This document shows, in pieces, positions 24,316 through 34,124 of a stretch of DNA of 64,000 nt; the first letter of the stretch is position 1; every line of letters starts with the position of its first letter. The notes under the pieces were generated by a model that was not told the DNA's origin, did no database searches, and saw only the letters and a list, made by a program, of their open reading frames with translations. A program made the translations under genes and the position numbers. Source of the stretch: Clostridium aestuarii (GTDB taxonomy: Bacteria; Bacillota; Clostridia; Clostridiales; Clostridiaceae); NCBI RefSeq assembly GCF_026735135.1, contig NZ_JAPQER010000004.1, positions 62,001 to 126,000 of the forward strand. The letters run 5' to 3'.

Positions 24316-26666
24316 TTGTATATGTCAGAAAACTCAATGTTAATTCTTTCTTTATAGCTTTCATGAGTAATAAATGGATTTGAATTTGGTACAATTTTTT
24401 TAGCTGATAGTATGGAAACAGGTAAAGAAATAATAAATTCACTTCCTCTATTTGGACAACTATTAAGTTTAATATCTCCTTTGCATAAAGAAATAAGAGC
24501 TGTTACAAGAGAAAGTCCTAGTCCACTCCCTTCTCTATTTCTTGAGAGAGATTTATCTATTTGGATAAATCGTTCAAATATGATTTTTTGTTTCGATTTT
24601 GGTATTCCGATACCTGTATCTTTTACAACTATATCTACATAATCATTTCTATCATATACATTTACTGAAATTTTCCCTCCAGGTTTTGTGAATTTAATAG
24701 CATTAGATAGAAGGTTTAGAACTATTCTCTCAATTATATCAGGGTCGCAGAGCATAATTTTTTCTTCCACATTTGTATCAAAGATGAAGTCAATATCTTT
24801 GCTTTCTATATAGGATGCTACAGATAAAGATATTTCTTCAACTACATCAACTATATTGTAATTATCTAGTTGTAATTGAAAATATCCAGAATCAATTTTG
24901 GTTATATCTATGAGGTTATTTATAATCCTTGTTAACCTGTAGCAATTTTGTTTCATTGTATTATTATAATTCATGAGTTTGTTTTTAGATTCTTTAGTAA
25001 TACCGTTTGACTGCACTAATTCAATACACTGCAATGCACTTAATATAACATTAATAGGGGTTCTAAGTTCATGAGAAATATTAGCAAAAAATTTTGTCCT
25101 GATTTTATCATATTCTAGCAGCTTGTCTAATAACCTTTTGTTTTCTTCAGCCTTTATATCAGATGTTATATCTTTAGCGATAATTACTAATGCTTGACGG
25201 GTATTATTAGATGAAAATACTGGTATTTTCATGATGTCATAAATCTTTTCATCTCCATCTATAGTATTAAGTTTTTGCTTGTATTTTAAAATAGGTTCTT
25301 TATACCAATCTGTTTCGTTAAATTGTTCAAATTCTATAAGATCATTTTTAGATATTCCTTTAAGATTACAAAGTTCATTAATAGTTTTGTCTTTCCAATT
25401 ATGATTTTTTAAATTAAAAAAATCTAAACAAGCTTTATTAGCATCAAGCCAGTTACCTTTGATATTTTTAAAGCAAATTAAATTTGGAGAGGCATTTATT
25501 AAAATACGTAATCTCTTTTCACTTTCAATTAATGCACGTTTAGTTTCTCTACGTTTAGAGATATTAACTATTAAAAATGAAAGAATAGCTATAAAAAATA
25601 AAGTGAATAACCATATTAATTCTTTGGGAATAGTATATGATTTAGATTTAATATTTATAATTATACTATTATCTGGAAGAAAATTTATCATAATATTAAA
25701 ACGATTGAGCTGTTTATAATCAAACATATATTTTGTAGCACATTTTTTGATAACAGCAATATCTGATGGCTTTTCACCATTTAATACTTTAAGTGCTAAT
25801 TTACCAGCATTTTGTCCGTGAGAATATCCAGATATCATTTTACCGCCAATTACACCATGATTTAAGTAAATATCGTATGTACTATATATAGGAATAGAGC
25901 AGTTTTGGGATATAGAATTTACTGCATCCTGTGATAAAACATAATTATTATTATTATTTTTTGAAAAATCACATATATATATGATGCTATTATTGGATAA
26001 TTGATTTAAAATTTCTTTTTCATTTAAAAAATCTAAATTATTGAAAAATATAAAATTTAATTTATTTGTGTAAGAATAAGATAATTTGTAAATAACTTCT
26101 TTGTTAGCAATTCCTGTTAATGAAGAGTCGTTAATTATAACTATATTTTCAATGTTATGATGAAGCTTTAAAGCTGCATCAAGGGTTTCTTTAATATCAG
26201 GATTTTCTGCTATACCTGTAAAATTATTATGATTTTTCAACATAGAATCCTTAAAATTATTAACTCCACAGAAAACTACAGGAGTATTATGAAAAAGGGA
26301 GTTATCATATTTTAATAGAAATTCAAAAGCAGCATTATCGGTAGCAATTACTGCATCGAATTTTTGATCATTATATTTGAATTTATATAACTCATATAAT
26401 TTTTTAAAATAGCATGTACTGTCAAATTTTTTAGAATCCATATATTCAATGGATATATCTATATGTGTTTTGTTTTTACCTAATACTGAATGTATTCCTT
26501 TTATCAAATCATCACTCCATATATACCCATTATGGTAAGAGTTTAAAATAAGTATATGCTTTTGTGAAGGTACTTCAGCAAATGAAGTTATAGTGTTAAA
26601 AGATAAAAATAAGCAAGTTAGTACAGCTATATATGTATATTTTTTAAAAAGTTTATTATTAAACAT
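24312..26666 (-). CDS. Sensor histidine kinase with ABC-type binding-protein sensor
   Basis: 784 residues. Signal or anchor (1-31), then an extracytoplasmic ABC_sub_bind-like domain (about 35-325: KHILILNSYHNGYIWSDDLI, FDAVIATDNAAFEFLLKY). A membrane segment follows (about 350-370), then a PAS domain (about 385-500), HisKA with H532 in NISHELRTP, and HATPase with NLLSNAIKFT, DTGIGIP and GSGLGLSL. It lacks a receiver domain and has no adjacent response regulator. The sensor probably binds a small molecule, perhaps an amino-acid-like or aromatic ligand as in related substrate-binding proteins (inference). Confidence 0.9.
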   Translation of the reverse strand: MFNNKLFKKYTYIAVLTCLFLSFNTITSFAEVPSQKHILILNSYHNGYIWSDDLIKGIHSVLGKNKTHIDISIEYMDSKKFDSTCYFKKLYELYKFKYNDQKFDAVIATDNAAFEFLLKYDNSLFHNTPVVFCGVNNFKDSMLKNHNNFTGIAENPDIKETLDAALKLHHNIENIVIINDSSLTGIANKEVIYKLSYSYTNKLNFIFFNNLDFLNEKEILNQLSNNSIIYICDFSKNNNNNYVLSQDAVNSISQNCSIPIYSTYDIYLNHGVIGGKMISGYSHGQNAGKLALKVLNGEKPSDIAVIKKCATKYMFDYKQLNRFNIMINFLPDNSIIINIKSKSYTIPKELIWLFTLFFIAILSFLIVNISKRRETKRALIESEKRLRILINASPNLICFKNIKGNWLDANKACLDFFNLKNHNWKDKTINELCNLKGISKNDLIEFEQFNETDWYKEPILKYKQKLNTIDGDEKIYDIMKIPVFSSNNTRQALVIIAKDITSDIKAEENKRLLDKLLEYDKIRTKFFANISHELRTPINVILSALQCIELVQSNGITKESKNKLMNYNNTMKQNCYRLTRIINNLIDITKIDSGYFQLQLDNYNIVDVVEEISLSVASYIESKDIDFIFDTNVEEKIMLCDPDIIERIVLNLLSNAIKFTKPGGKISVNVYDRNDYVDIVVKDTGIGIPKSKQKIIFERFIQIDKSLSRNREGSGLGLSLVTALISLCKGDIKLNSCPNRGSEFIISLPVSILSAKKIVPNSNPFITHESYKERINIEFSDIYN

Positions 26667-26847
26667 GGTTTGTATTCTCTCCTATATAAGTTAAAAATAT
26701 AGAACTAATTCAAATTCATAGATTTATTTGCAATATATTACATTTTATCACTGTATTTAATATAAAACAATATGAAATCATATATAAAAATATAAGTTAA
26801 TGGAACAATAATATATATAGGTATCAATAGACTGGGAGGTAATAATT

Positions 26848-27810
26848 TTGAAAAATAAAATAAGTAGATATTGTGCTTTAATACTTATTGTTGTTATATT
26901 TATGTTTACTGGATGTATTGAAGAAAAGGTTCAATTTTCTCTTAAATTAAAAAAAGGGGATATGTATAAAATAGAAATGAATACGGATGAAAAAATTACT
27001 CAAACAATAAAAGGACAAAAAACTGAAGTAAATTCAAAAATGAAAAGTGTGTATTCTTGTTATGTAATGAATGTTGATGAAAATAAAAATAGTGAAATTA
27101 GAATGACTTTAGATATGATTAATTTAAAAAATATGTCAAACAATGGGAAGACAATAGAATATAATTCTGAAACTCAAATAATAAATAATGAAAATATGGA
27201 TAAGGTAAGTAAAATTTATGCAGCTATAATAGGAGAAAGTTTTACTATGAAAATTGGTGAAGACGGAAAGGTAAAAGAAATAATGGACATAGATAATATT
27301 ATTGGAAATGTATTTAAACAATTAAATATAAAAGATTCAAAAGAAAAAGATGAAATTCAGGCAATTATTTTAGAACAATTTAGTGAAGATGCTATAACAA
27401 AAAAAACAGAAGATATTACTTCAGTTTATCCTGAAGAACCAGTAAAAGTAGGAGAAGAGTGGGTACAAAAAGATGAAATAAAAGGAGAATTTGCTTTAGA
27501 ATCAGAAAACAAATATACATTAAAAGAGAGAAAAGATAAAACAGCAGAAGTTAATGTTGATGCTAAGGTTAAAACCAAAAAACATGCAGAACCAATGATT
27601 GTAGGAAATATAAAAATTAATTATGATCTTACAGGGCATAAAAAAGGTGTAATAAATATAGATGAAGAAACAGGAATTCCTAAACATATAGAAATGGAAC
27701 ATAAATATGGTGGTGAAATGAAACTGGCTTCACAAGATCCTAATATAGGAGCACAAACATTTCCTATAAATGTAGAGGGAAAATCAAGAATTGTGGTTAC
27801 AAAGAATTAA
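26848..27810 (+). CDS. Lipoprotein, DUF6263-like
   Basis: 320 residues. Lipobox FTGCIEE at about 20-26. The rest is beta-rich: SLKLKKGDMYKIEMNTDEKI, then VGEEWVQKDEIKG and EETGIPKHIEMEHKYGG. This pattern fits the DUF6263 lipoprotein family, whose role is unknown. TTG start at 26848, 7 nt after GGGAGGT. Monocistronic. Confidence 0.8.
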   Translation: MKNKISRYCALILIVVIFMFTGCIEEKVQFSLKLKKGDMYKIEMNTDEKITQTIKGQKTEVNSKMKSVYSCYVMNVDENKNSEIRMTLDMINLKNMSNNGKTIEYNSETQIINNENMDKVSKIYAAIIGESFTMKIGEDGKVKEIMDIDNIIGNVFKQLNIKDSKEKDEIQAIILEQFSEDAITKKTEDITSVYPEEPVKVGEEWVQKDEIKGEFALESENKYTLKERKDKTAEVNVDAKVKTKKHAEPMIVGNIKINYDLTGHKKGVINIDEETGIPKHIEMEHKYGGEMKLASQDPNIGAQTFPINVEGKSRIVVTKN

Positions 27811-27930
27811 CATATTTTAGGCGTAGTTACTATGTTAAGTTTATATACTTTGTTTAGTTTAGTTACTAATGATGAATTTAGCTAATTCGTTTAAGTTAAG
27901 TGCATGGGAAGGTGGAAAAAAAGGTGAAAG

Positions 27931-27960
27931 TTGACACGTAGTATAAGCAAGCTTATACTA
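27931..27960 (+). promoter_or_regulatory. pepT promoter with palindromic operator
   Basis: TTGACA (27931-27936), 17 nt, TATACT (27954-27959). A perfect palindrome TAGTATAAGC-AA-GCTTATACTA (27939-27960) fills the spacer and -10. A repressor bound here would block RNA polymerase. The regulator is unknown. Confidence 0.75.
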
Positions 27961-27995
27961 GCAGTTAAGAAGAGATAAGAAAGGGAGCGATGGGA

Positions 27996-29222
27996 ATGGA
28001 AGCAGTAGTAGAGAGGTTTTTGAAATATATAAAATGTGATACTAAATCAGATGAAGAAACAGGTGTTACTCCAAGTACACCTGGACAAATGGAGTTTGCA
28101 AAGAAATTGGCTGAAGAATTAAAAAATATAGGAATGAGTAATGTATCTTTAGATGAAAATGGATATGTAATGGCAGAAGTACCATCAAATACGGATAAAA
28201 ATGTACCTGTGATAGGGTTTATAGCTCATATGGATACTGCTCCAGATATGTCAGGAAAAAATGTTAATCCTAAGATTGTGGAAAATTATGATGGTAATGA
28301 TATTGTACTTAATAAAGATCAAAACATAGTTTTAAAAGTTAAAGATTTCCCGGAAATAAAAGAGTGTGTTGGAAAGACTATAATAACTACAGATGGTACT
28401 ACTCTTTTAGGAGCAGATGATAAGGCTGGAGTAGCTGAGATTATTACAGCAGTAGATTATTTAATTAAAAATCCTTCAATAGAACACGGAACTGTTAAGA
28501 TAGCATTTACTCCAGATGAAGAAATAGGGTGTGGTGCTGATCACTTTGATGTTGAAAAATTCAATGCAGATTTTGCCTATACTATAGATGGAGGAAGTGT
28601 AGGAGAACTTGAGTGTGAAAACTTTAATGCAGCAGGAGCGGTAGTAAGTATAAAAGGAAGAAATGTACATCCAGGTAGTGCAAAAGACAAGATGATAAAC
28701 TCAATGTTAATTGCAAATGAGTTTATTTTTATGTTGCCAGATACAGAAACACCAAGTCATACAGAAGGATATGAAGGTTTCTATCACATTACATCATTAA
28801 AAGGAGATGTTGAAGAAACTAAGATTCATTACATAATAAGAGATTTTGATAAACAAAAATTCGAAGAGAGAAAATATATAATGTCTGCTATAGTACAAAG
28901 CTTGAACAAAAAATACGGTGAAGATACGGTTTCAGTTGAGATAAAAGATCAATATTATAATATGAAAGAAAAGATTCAACCTGTAAAACATATAGTAGAT
29001 ACTGCATTTAGAGCAATGGAAGAATGTGAAGTAGTTCCAAAGGTAGTTCCTATAAGAGGGGGTACAGATGGAGCAAGACTTTCATACATGGGACTTCCAA
29101 CACCAAATTTATTTACTGGTGGATATAATTTTCATGGAAGATATGAATTTATACCTACATTTGCTATGGAAAAAGCTGTAGATGTGATACTTAAAATAAT
29201 AGAACTTTATACAAAAGCTTAA
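27996..29222 (+). CDS. pepT: Peptidase T (tripeptide aminopeptidase)
   Basis: 408 residues, M20B metallopeptidase. Zinc and catalytic residues in order: [41 protein letters not shown], and the C-terminal NFHGRYEF with a zinc His. The N-terminus [16 protein letters not shown] and STPGQ match PepT. It releases N-terminal residues from tripeptides in the cytoplasm. ATG 27996 is 8 nt from GGGAG; ATG 27990 only 2 nt. The overlapping operator suggests tight regulation. Confidence 0.95.
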   Translation: MEAVVERFLKYIKCDTKSDEETGVTPSTPGQMEFAKKLAEELKNIGMSNVSLDENGYVMAEVPSNTDKNVPVIGFIAHMDTAPDMSGKNVNPKIVENYDGNDIVLNKDQNIVLKVKDFPEIKECVGKTIITTDGTTLLGADDKAGVAEIITAVDYLIKNPSIEHGTVKIAFTPDEEIGCGADHFDVEKFNADFAYTIDGGSVGELECENFNAAGAVVSIKGRNVHPGSAKDKMINSMLIANEFIFMLPDTETPSHTEGYEGFYHITSLKGDVEETKIHYIIRDFDKQKFEERKYIMSAIVQSLNKKYGEDTVSVEIKDQYYNMKEKIQPVKHIVDTAFRAMEECEVVPKVVPIRGGTDGARLSYMGLPTPNLFTGGYNFHGRYEFIPTFAMEKAVDVILKIIELYTKA

Positions 29223-29226
29223 AAAA

Positions 29227-29252
29227 TAAAAGTGCATCGCACTTTTATTTTT
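29227..29252 (+). terminator. Bidirectional terminator after pepT
   Basis: A 9-bp stem TAAAAGTGC / GCACTTTTA with a 3-nt loop (29227-29247) and a T-run. It faces the convergent small gene. Confidence 0.85.
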
Positions 29253-29495
29253 TTATTGCATTATTTTTTTTGCAGCTTTAAGAGATTCATCATCTATAAA
29301 TGGAGCACAGAACTGAAAAAATTTCTCATTCCCGCATTTGGGGCAGACACATGTACATATATCGTAAGGAACATCACCTATTAGGGCAATTTGTAAATCC
29401 TCCGTAATATATGAGCTACCACAAACTTCACATGGAGTGGAGTTGATTATGTCATATTCACTTTCGATGTATTTCATAATATCATATAATGTCAT
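29253..29495 (-). CDS. Small protein with two CxxC motifs
   Basis: 80 residues. CEVCGSSYI and CVCPKCGNEKF provide four or five Cys in a zinc-ribbon-like arrangement with a Phe-rich C-terminus. ATG 29493-29495 is 6 nt after CGGAGGT; a longer open frame upstream has no ribosome site. No family recognised. Monocistronic. Confidence 0.75.
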   Translation of the reverse strand: MTLYDIMKYIESEYDIINSTPCEVCGSSYITEDLQIALIGDVPYDICTCVCPKCGNEKFFQFCAPFIDDESLKAAKKIMQ

Positions 29496-29616
29496 TTTTG
29501 ACCTCCGATTAATAAAAAAAAAATTTAATATAACTAATGGTATCACCAAGGAATAGTATTTTCAATACAAAGAATATTTATCTTCAATTTTATACATAAA
29601 AATTATCAAATAAAAT

Positions 29617-29694
29617 CTTAAAGGTATCTTAAAATTATCTTAAATATATCTTACAATACTGTAAGAATAGGTGTAAATAAATAGTTTTTATAAT
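29617..29694 (+). promoter_or_regulatory. Four CTTA direct repeats at 11-bp spacing ahead of a promoter
   Basis: CTTA at 29617, 29628, 29639 and 29650, exactly 11 bp apart, the first three as CTTAA preceded by AT. The last is also the left arm of CTTAC-AATACT-GTAAG (29650-29665). A TATAAT (29689-29694) follows with no good -35 at the expected position (29666-29671). The layout is that of a PhoB/OmpR-type activator site. A second promoter-like pair, TTGTAA-17-TATGAT, is at 29717-29745. Confidence 0.6.
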
Positions 29695-29797
29695 ATAATA
29701 TTCTTGTGTAAACATTTTGTAACAATATTAATTATATAATATGATAATATATGTAATATTAGTATAATTTAACTTATTGTAAGAGAGGATTGTGAGA

Positions 29798-30514
29798 ATG
29801 GAAAATATTATTGAAATCAAAAATCTTACAAAAATTTATAGAATGGGTAAGGAAAAAGTTACAGCTCTAGAAAATGTTAGTTTATGTATCAAAAAAGGAG
29901 AGTTTTGCTGTATTTTAGGAACATCAGGTTCTGGTAAGTCTACATTACTGAATATGATTGCTGGACTTGAAAAGCCATCTAAAGGTCAAATAATAATAAA
30001 AAAACATCATTTAGAAAAAATGAATGAAAAGCAGGTTACAAAATTTAGACAAGATTATGTAGGATTTGTGTTTCAATCATATAATCTACTTCCAAATTTA
30101 ACTGCCCTTGAAAATGTTGCTATGCCTTTAGTTTTTAGTGGAATGGCTAATAAAAAACGTAACAATATTGCAAAAGAAATGCTTAGTGCAGTTGGGCTTG
30201 GGGACAGGTTACATCATAGACCATCTCAAATGAGTGGTGGTCAGCAACAAAGAGTGAGTATTGCAAGAGCCTTTGTTTCCAGACCTCAAATTGTATTTGC
30301 AGATGAGCCTACAGGTAATTTGGATACAAAAACTACTGAGGAAGTTATGGATCTTATGAGTGGTATGACACAAAAGCATAATCAAACATTAATTATGGTA
30401 ACTCATGATGTTGAAACAGCAGTATATGCTGATAGGGTTATATATTTTAGAGATGGACATGTAGAAAAAATTGAAGTTAACAATAATAAACATAAACAGG
30501 GGGAAGAACTATAA
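29798..30514 (+). CDS. ABC transporter ATP-binding protein, MacB/LolD type
   Basis: 238 residues. Walker A GTSGSGKST (about 40-48), Q-loop FVFQSYNLLPNLT, signature SGGQQQR, Walker B IVFADEPTGNLD and the switch His in MVTHD. This is the type VII (MacB/LolCDE) ATPase group that drives mechanotransmission rather than import. ATG 29798 is 9 nt after GAGG; GTG 29792 is too close. First gene of a three-gene operon; its stop touches the next start. Confidence 0.93.
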   Translation: MENIIEIKNLTKIYRMGKEKVTALENVSLCIKKGEFCCILGTSGSGKSTLLNMIAGLEKPSKGQIIIKKHHLEKMNEKQVTKFRQDYVGFVFQSYNLLPNLTALENVAMPLVFSGMANKKRNNIAKEMLSAVGLGDRLHHRPSQMSGGQQQRVSIARAFVSRPQIVFADEPTGNLDTKTTEEVMDLMSGMTQKHNQTLIMVTHDVETAVYADRVIYFRDGHVEKIEVNNNKHKQGEEL

Positions 30515-32571
30515 TGAAAAAAATAATGAGTTTTTTAATGACTTTTATTATGTCATTTACTATGGTTGCAACATTAGGAGTTGAATCGGCTGTAGCAGAA
30601 ACATCTGAGTACAAGCCTAAATTGATTATCGAAAATACTGAAATACCTAAAGCTAAAACAGGAGAAACATTAAATTTAGAATTAAAGTTTAAAAACGATG
30701 GTGAGTATACAGCTGAAGACATAGAGGTAATACCACAATTTGATGAAAATAGTCCATTTCAGTTAGATAATTTAACTGTATCTAAAACTATTGATTTATT
30801 GAGTCCTAACAAATCTAAGAGTGTAACTTATTCTTTAAAGGTTAGAGATGATGTAGAATTAAAAACATATCCTATTGTAATAAAGTATATTTTCAAAAAT
30901 CTACGTAAAGAAGAATTTGTAGAAAATAAAACTATTTACGTTAAAATAGTAAAAGGCTATACAGCAGCATCAATAGTAATAGAAAATATAAAAACAAATC
31001 CAGAAGTTATCGATGCTGGAAGTGATTTTAATTTTTCGTTTGATTTGAAAAATAAAGGATTATATGATGCAAAAAATGTTAAAATATCTTTAGAAGGATT
31101 AAATAAAGATGCATTTACTCTTAATAAGAGTACTAATCTTATAACAATGAAAGAGTTAAAAGGTGCATTAACAAAGAAAAGTTTAAGTTTTAGCATACAT
31201 TCAAATAAAGATATGGAAACAGGAAGTTATGCATTAAAAGCAAAAGTTGAATATGAGGATGGAAAGGGTAACAATAAAACAGAGGAACATGAAATTTTCT
31301 TAAAGGTTAATTCTAGTGAAGACAGTAACTTAATTATAGAAAATGTAGTTTACCCTACACAACAGATGTTACCATCTAAAAATTTTACTGTAAGCTTTGA
31401 TTTAAAAAATAACGGACAAGGAACTGCTAAAAATGTAACAGTAACTGTAGATGGTGGTGAAAAAATACTTCCTACATCTCAAAGTTTACAAGTAATTAAT
31501 GAATTAAAAACTAATCAAGTTAAGAAATTAACTTTTACATTTCAAGCATCAGAAGATGCAGAAACTAAAAGTTATCCTATTTCAATAGAAGTTAAAACTG
31601 ATGAAAAAGATGCAAAACCTATAAAACAGTATGCAAGTGTATATATTAAACAAGATAGTAAAAAAAGTACACCTAAAATTATAATTAGTGGATATGAATC
31701 CAATCCACGTATAGTAAGTGCAGGAAGTAATTTTGATTTAAGTGTAGCATTTTTAAATACAAACCAATATAAAACTGTAAGAAACATAAAAGTAAATCTT
31801 ACAGTAGAAGAAGTTAATGATAAAAATGTAGATGATGTAGGTAGTGTATTTGTACCAGTAGAGAGCAGTAATACTTTTTATATCAACGAAATTGCACCAG
31901 GAAAAGAAGTTACTAAGGAACTTACTTTATATACAATACCTAATGCGAAAGCAAAAACATATAATGTGATAGCAAATTTAGAATATGAAGATAATGAAGG
32001 AAAAGAGCTTAAGGCTACAGAAAATATAGGTATTCATGTAGAACAACCAGCTAAACTTCAAGTTGCAGAAATTAAAATGCCTAAAGAAGCCTTTGTTGGA
32101 CAACCAATTGATTTAGCAGAACCTATACAATTTTATAATACTGGTAAAGTTATAATGTCTAATTTCATGGTTAAAGCACAAGGAGAGTTTGATGTTCAAA
32201 ACGGAAATTATTTTATAGGAAATTTTGAGACTGGAAATAGTGATGAATTTTATCCAGAAATAATTCCTTCTAAGACAGGTGAAGCAAAAGGAAAGATAAT
32301 TTTTTCATATGATGAACCAAATGGAGAACATAAAGAAGTTATAAAAGAAATTACTATAAATGCTCAAGACATGCCTGAACCTGAAATGGGACCAGATGAA
32401 ATGGGTGAAGGAATGGGTCCAGATGGAATGCCGCCAGCAGAAGGTGGAAATAAAATGAGCACTAAAAAGAAAGTGGGAATTGGTGTAGCTGTAGCAGCAA
32501 TTATAATATTAGGAGTAGTGATAAAAAAAAGAAGAGCAAAAAAAAGAGAGGAAATGACTTTAGATGAATAG
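30514..32571 (+). CDS. Exported CARDB-like repeat protein with C-terminal membrane anchor (COG1361-like)
   Basis: 685 residues. Signal peptide (1-29), then five beta-sandwich repeats of about 105-125 residues, each starting with a motif like (K/S)(L/I)IIENxxxxP and containing F-[DE]-L-K-N-x-G-x-Y-x-A-x-N-V (near 40, 150, 275, 390 and 515). A Met/Gly/Pro-rich linker (EMGPDEMGEGMGPDGM) precedes a C-terminal membrane helix (VGIGVAVAAIIILGVVI) and a basic tail. The anchor keeps the repeats outside the cell. It sits between ATPase and permease, in the position where MacA-type adaptor proteins occur, so it may be a functional replacement (inference). Overlaps the permease gene by 8 bp. Confidence 0.85.
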   Translation: MKKIMSFLMTFIMSFTMVATLGVESAVAETSEYKPKLIIENTEIPKAKTGETLNLELKFKNDGEYTAEDIEVIPQFDENSPFQLDNLTVSKTIDLLSPNKSKSVTYSLKVRDDVELKTYPIVIKYIFKNLRKEEFVENKTIYVKIVKGYTAASIVIENIKTNPEVIDAGSDFNFSFDLKNKGLYDAKNVKISLEGLNKDAFTLNKSTNLITMKELKGALTKKSLSFSIHSNKDMETGSYALKAKVEYEDGKGNNKTEEHEIFLKVNSSEDSNLIIENVVYPTQQMLPSKNFTVSFDLKNNGQGTAKNVTVTVDGGEKILPTSQSLQVINELKTNQVKKLTFTFQASEDAETKSYPISIEVKTDEKDAKPIKQYASVYIKQDSKKSTPKIIISGYESNPRIVSAGSNFDLSVAFLNTNQYKTVRNIKVNLTVEEVNDKNVDDVGSVFVPVESSNTFYINEIAPGKEVTKELTLYTIPNAKAKTYNVIANLEYEDNEGKELKATENIGIHVEQPAKLQVAEIKMPKEAFVGQPIDLAEPIQFYNTGKVIMSNFMVKAQGEFDVQNGNYFIGNFETGNSDEFYPEIIPSKTGEAKGKIIFSYDEPNGEHKEVIKEITINAQDMPEPEMGPDEMGEGMGPDGMPPAEGGNKMSTKKKVGIGVAVAAIIILGVVIKKRRAKKREEMTLDE

Positions 32572-33955
32572 AGTTGATATTTTTAAAATGGCCTTTAAAA
32601 ACCTTTTTAGAAGAAAACTTAGGACATTTTTAACTACTCTAGGAATAATAATAGGTACAATTTCAATTGTTGTTACAATATCTCTAGGTATGGCTATGAA
32701 AAAAAGCTTTGAAGATCAAATGAAAAATATGGGAAGTATGAATATTATTACTGTAAATCCTGGATATGATCAACGTAAGATGGTAATGGCAAGACGTAAT
32801 GATGAAGAACCTACAATAACTCAAGAACAGCTTGAAAAAATTATCAAGGTTAAAGGCGTGGATGCTGTTACTCCTATAAGAGAAGAACGTATTAAGCTTG
32901 TATCAGGAAAATATATAGCTAGCGTTCAAGTAAAAGCTGTTTGGCCTGAATTTGTAAAGGAACTTGGAGCTAATGTTGAAAAGGGACGACTTCTTCAAAA
33001 AGGTGATACATCAAGTATGGTATTAGGAAGTGATATTCCTTATCAGTTCCGTGATAAAAATGCTAAAGAAGATAAGATGGCTAATCAATATAGGATGATG
33101 GATAGAGAAGGAAAAAGACCAGATCCAAAAGTAGATGTTATGAAGGATAAGATATCTTTAACTTTTGATATGGATTATGGTGTTAAACGTAGAAATGTAA
33201 ATGGTAGCAGTAAACCTAAGAAAAAAAAGGTTCGTCCTCAGGATATAACTTGTGTAGGATTATTAAAACAAGGAAATTGGCAAACAAGAAGAGCTGTTTA
33301 TATATCTATGGACTATCTTGAAAAGATTAAAGGAAGTTATTTAAGAAAAGTAGAAACATCAGAAGAAAGAAAAGAAAGATTAAAGAAAGAACGTAAAGGT
33401 AAGGGTTACCAAGAAGTTTTAGTAAAGGTATCAGATGTAAAAAAGATAAAAGGTATAACAGAAGAAATAAGAGGCTTGGGATGTGATGCATGGAGTGATA
33501 TGCAGTGGATAGAACAAGCAGAAAAAGAAATGAATGTAATTCAGATGATTCTTGGAGGTATTGGAGCAATTTCTTTATTAGTAGCTGCTATAGGAATAAC
33601 CAATACAATGGTTATGGCTATTTATGAAAGAAGAAAAGAAATAGGAGTAATGAAGGTTATAGGATCATCTATAGGTGATATAAAAAAATTATTTTTAATT
33701 GAATCTTCATTAATTGGACTTCTAGGTGGGATCTTTGGATCAACTGCAAGTATCCTTTTATCTAAGCTAATCAATCATATAGGTAGAACGACTGTACTAA
33801 AGAATGCACCACCAGAACAGATGTTATCATATATTCCACTGTGGCTTATGGGTGCAGCACTTGGATTTACAGCATTAATAGGACTTTTATCAGGATACCT
33901 TCCTGCAAGAAAGGCAATGAAACTGAGTGCATTAGAAGCAATAAAAACAGAATAG
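32564..33955 (+). CDS. MacB-type ABC transporter permease
   Basis: 463 residues. N-terminal membrane helix (LRTFLTTLGIIIGTISIVVTISLG, about 20-43 including SLGMAMKKSF). A large extracytoplasmic MacB_PCD domain (about 50-330) carries a Lys/Arg-rich insert. Three membrane helices follow in the C-terminal FtsX domain (about 333-353, 385-405, 425-448), with MAIYERRKEIGVMKVIGSS and PARKAMKLSALEAIKTE. Such permeases export peptides, antibiotics or lipoproteins, or respond to cell-envelope stress. Last gene of the operon, terminator behind. Confidence 0.92.
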   Translation: MNRVDIFKMAFKNLFRRKLRTFLTTLGIIIGTISIVVTISLGMAMKKSFEDQMKNMGSMNIITVNPGYDQRKMVMARRNDEEPTITQEQLEKIIKVKGVDAVTPIREERIKLVSGKYIASVQVKAVWPEFVKELGANVEKGRLLQKGDTSSMVLGSDIPYQFRDKNAKEDKMANQYRMMDREGKRPDPKVDVMKDKISLTFDMDYGVKRRNVNGSSKPKKKKVRPQDITCVGLLKQGNWQTRRAVYISMDYLEKIKGSYLRKVETSEERKERLKKERKGKGYQEVLVKVSDVKKIKGITEEIRGLGCDAWSDMQWIEQAEKEMNVIQMILGGIGAISLLVAAIGITNTMVMAIYERRKEIGVMKVIGSSIGDIKKLFLIESSLIGLLGGIFGSTASILLSKLINHIGRTTVLKNAPPEQMLSYIPLWLMGAALGFTALIGLLSGYLPARKAMKLSALEAIKTE

Positions 33956-33960
33956 AAATA

Positions 33961-33999
33961 AAAAAACATCTTCTTGTTTAATGAGAAGATGTTTTTTAT
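33961..33999 (+). terminator. Terminator of the ABC operon
   Basis: A perfect 14-bp stem (33961-33974 with 33984-33997) with a 9-nt loop and T-run inside the stem end. Confidence 0.85.
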
Positions 34000-34124
34000 A
34001 TTAAATTCATAATTCTTAACTGCTCATATCAGCTTGCTTATATGATACGTCACATAATAATATTTTATGTTTATATTACAGATAATAAATAAAGAATATT
34101 AAATATGAAGGTAGGGTGAGTGGT

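Noticed and set aside
29617-29661. Short direct repeats as a possible CRISPR array or iteron origin
   Set aside because: Units are about 5-7 bp at 11-bp spacing, without spacers of protospacer length, and no cas or rep gene is near.
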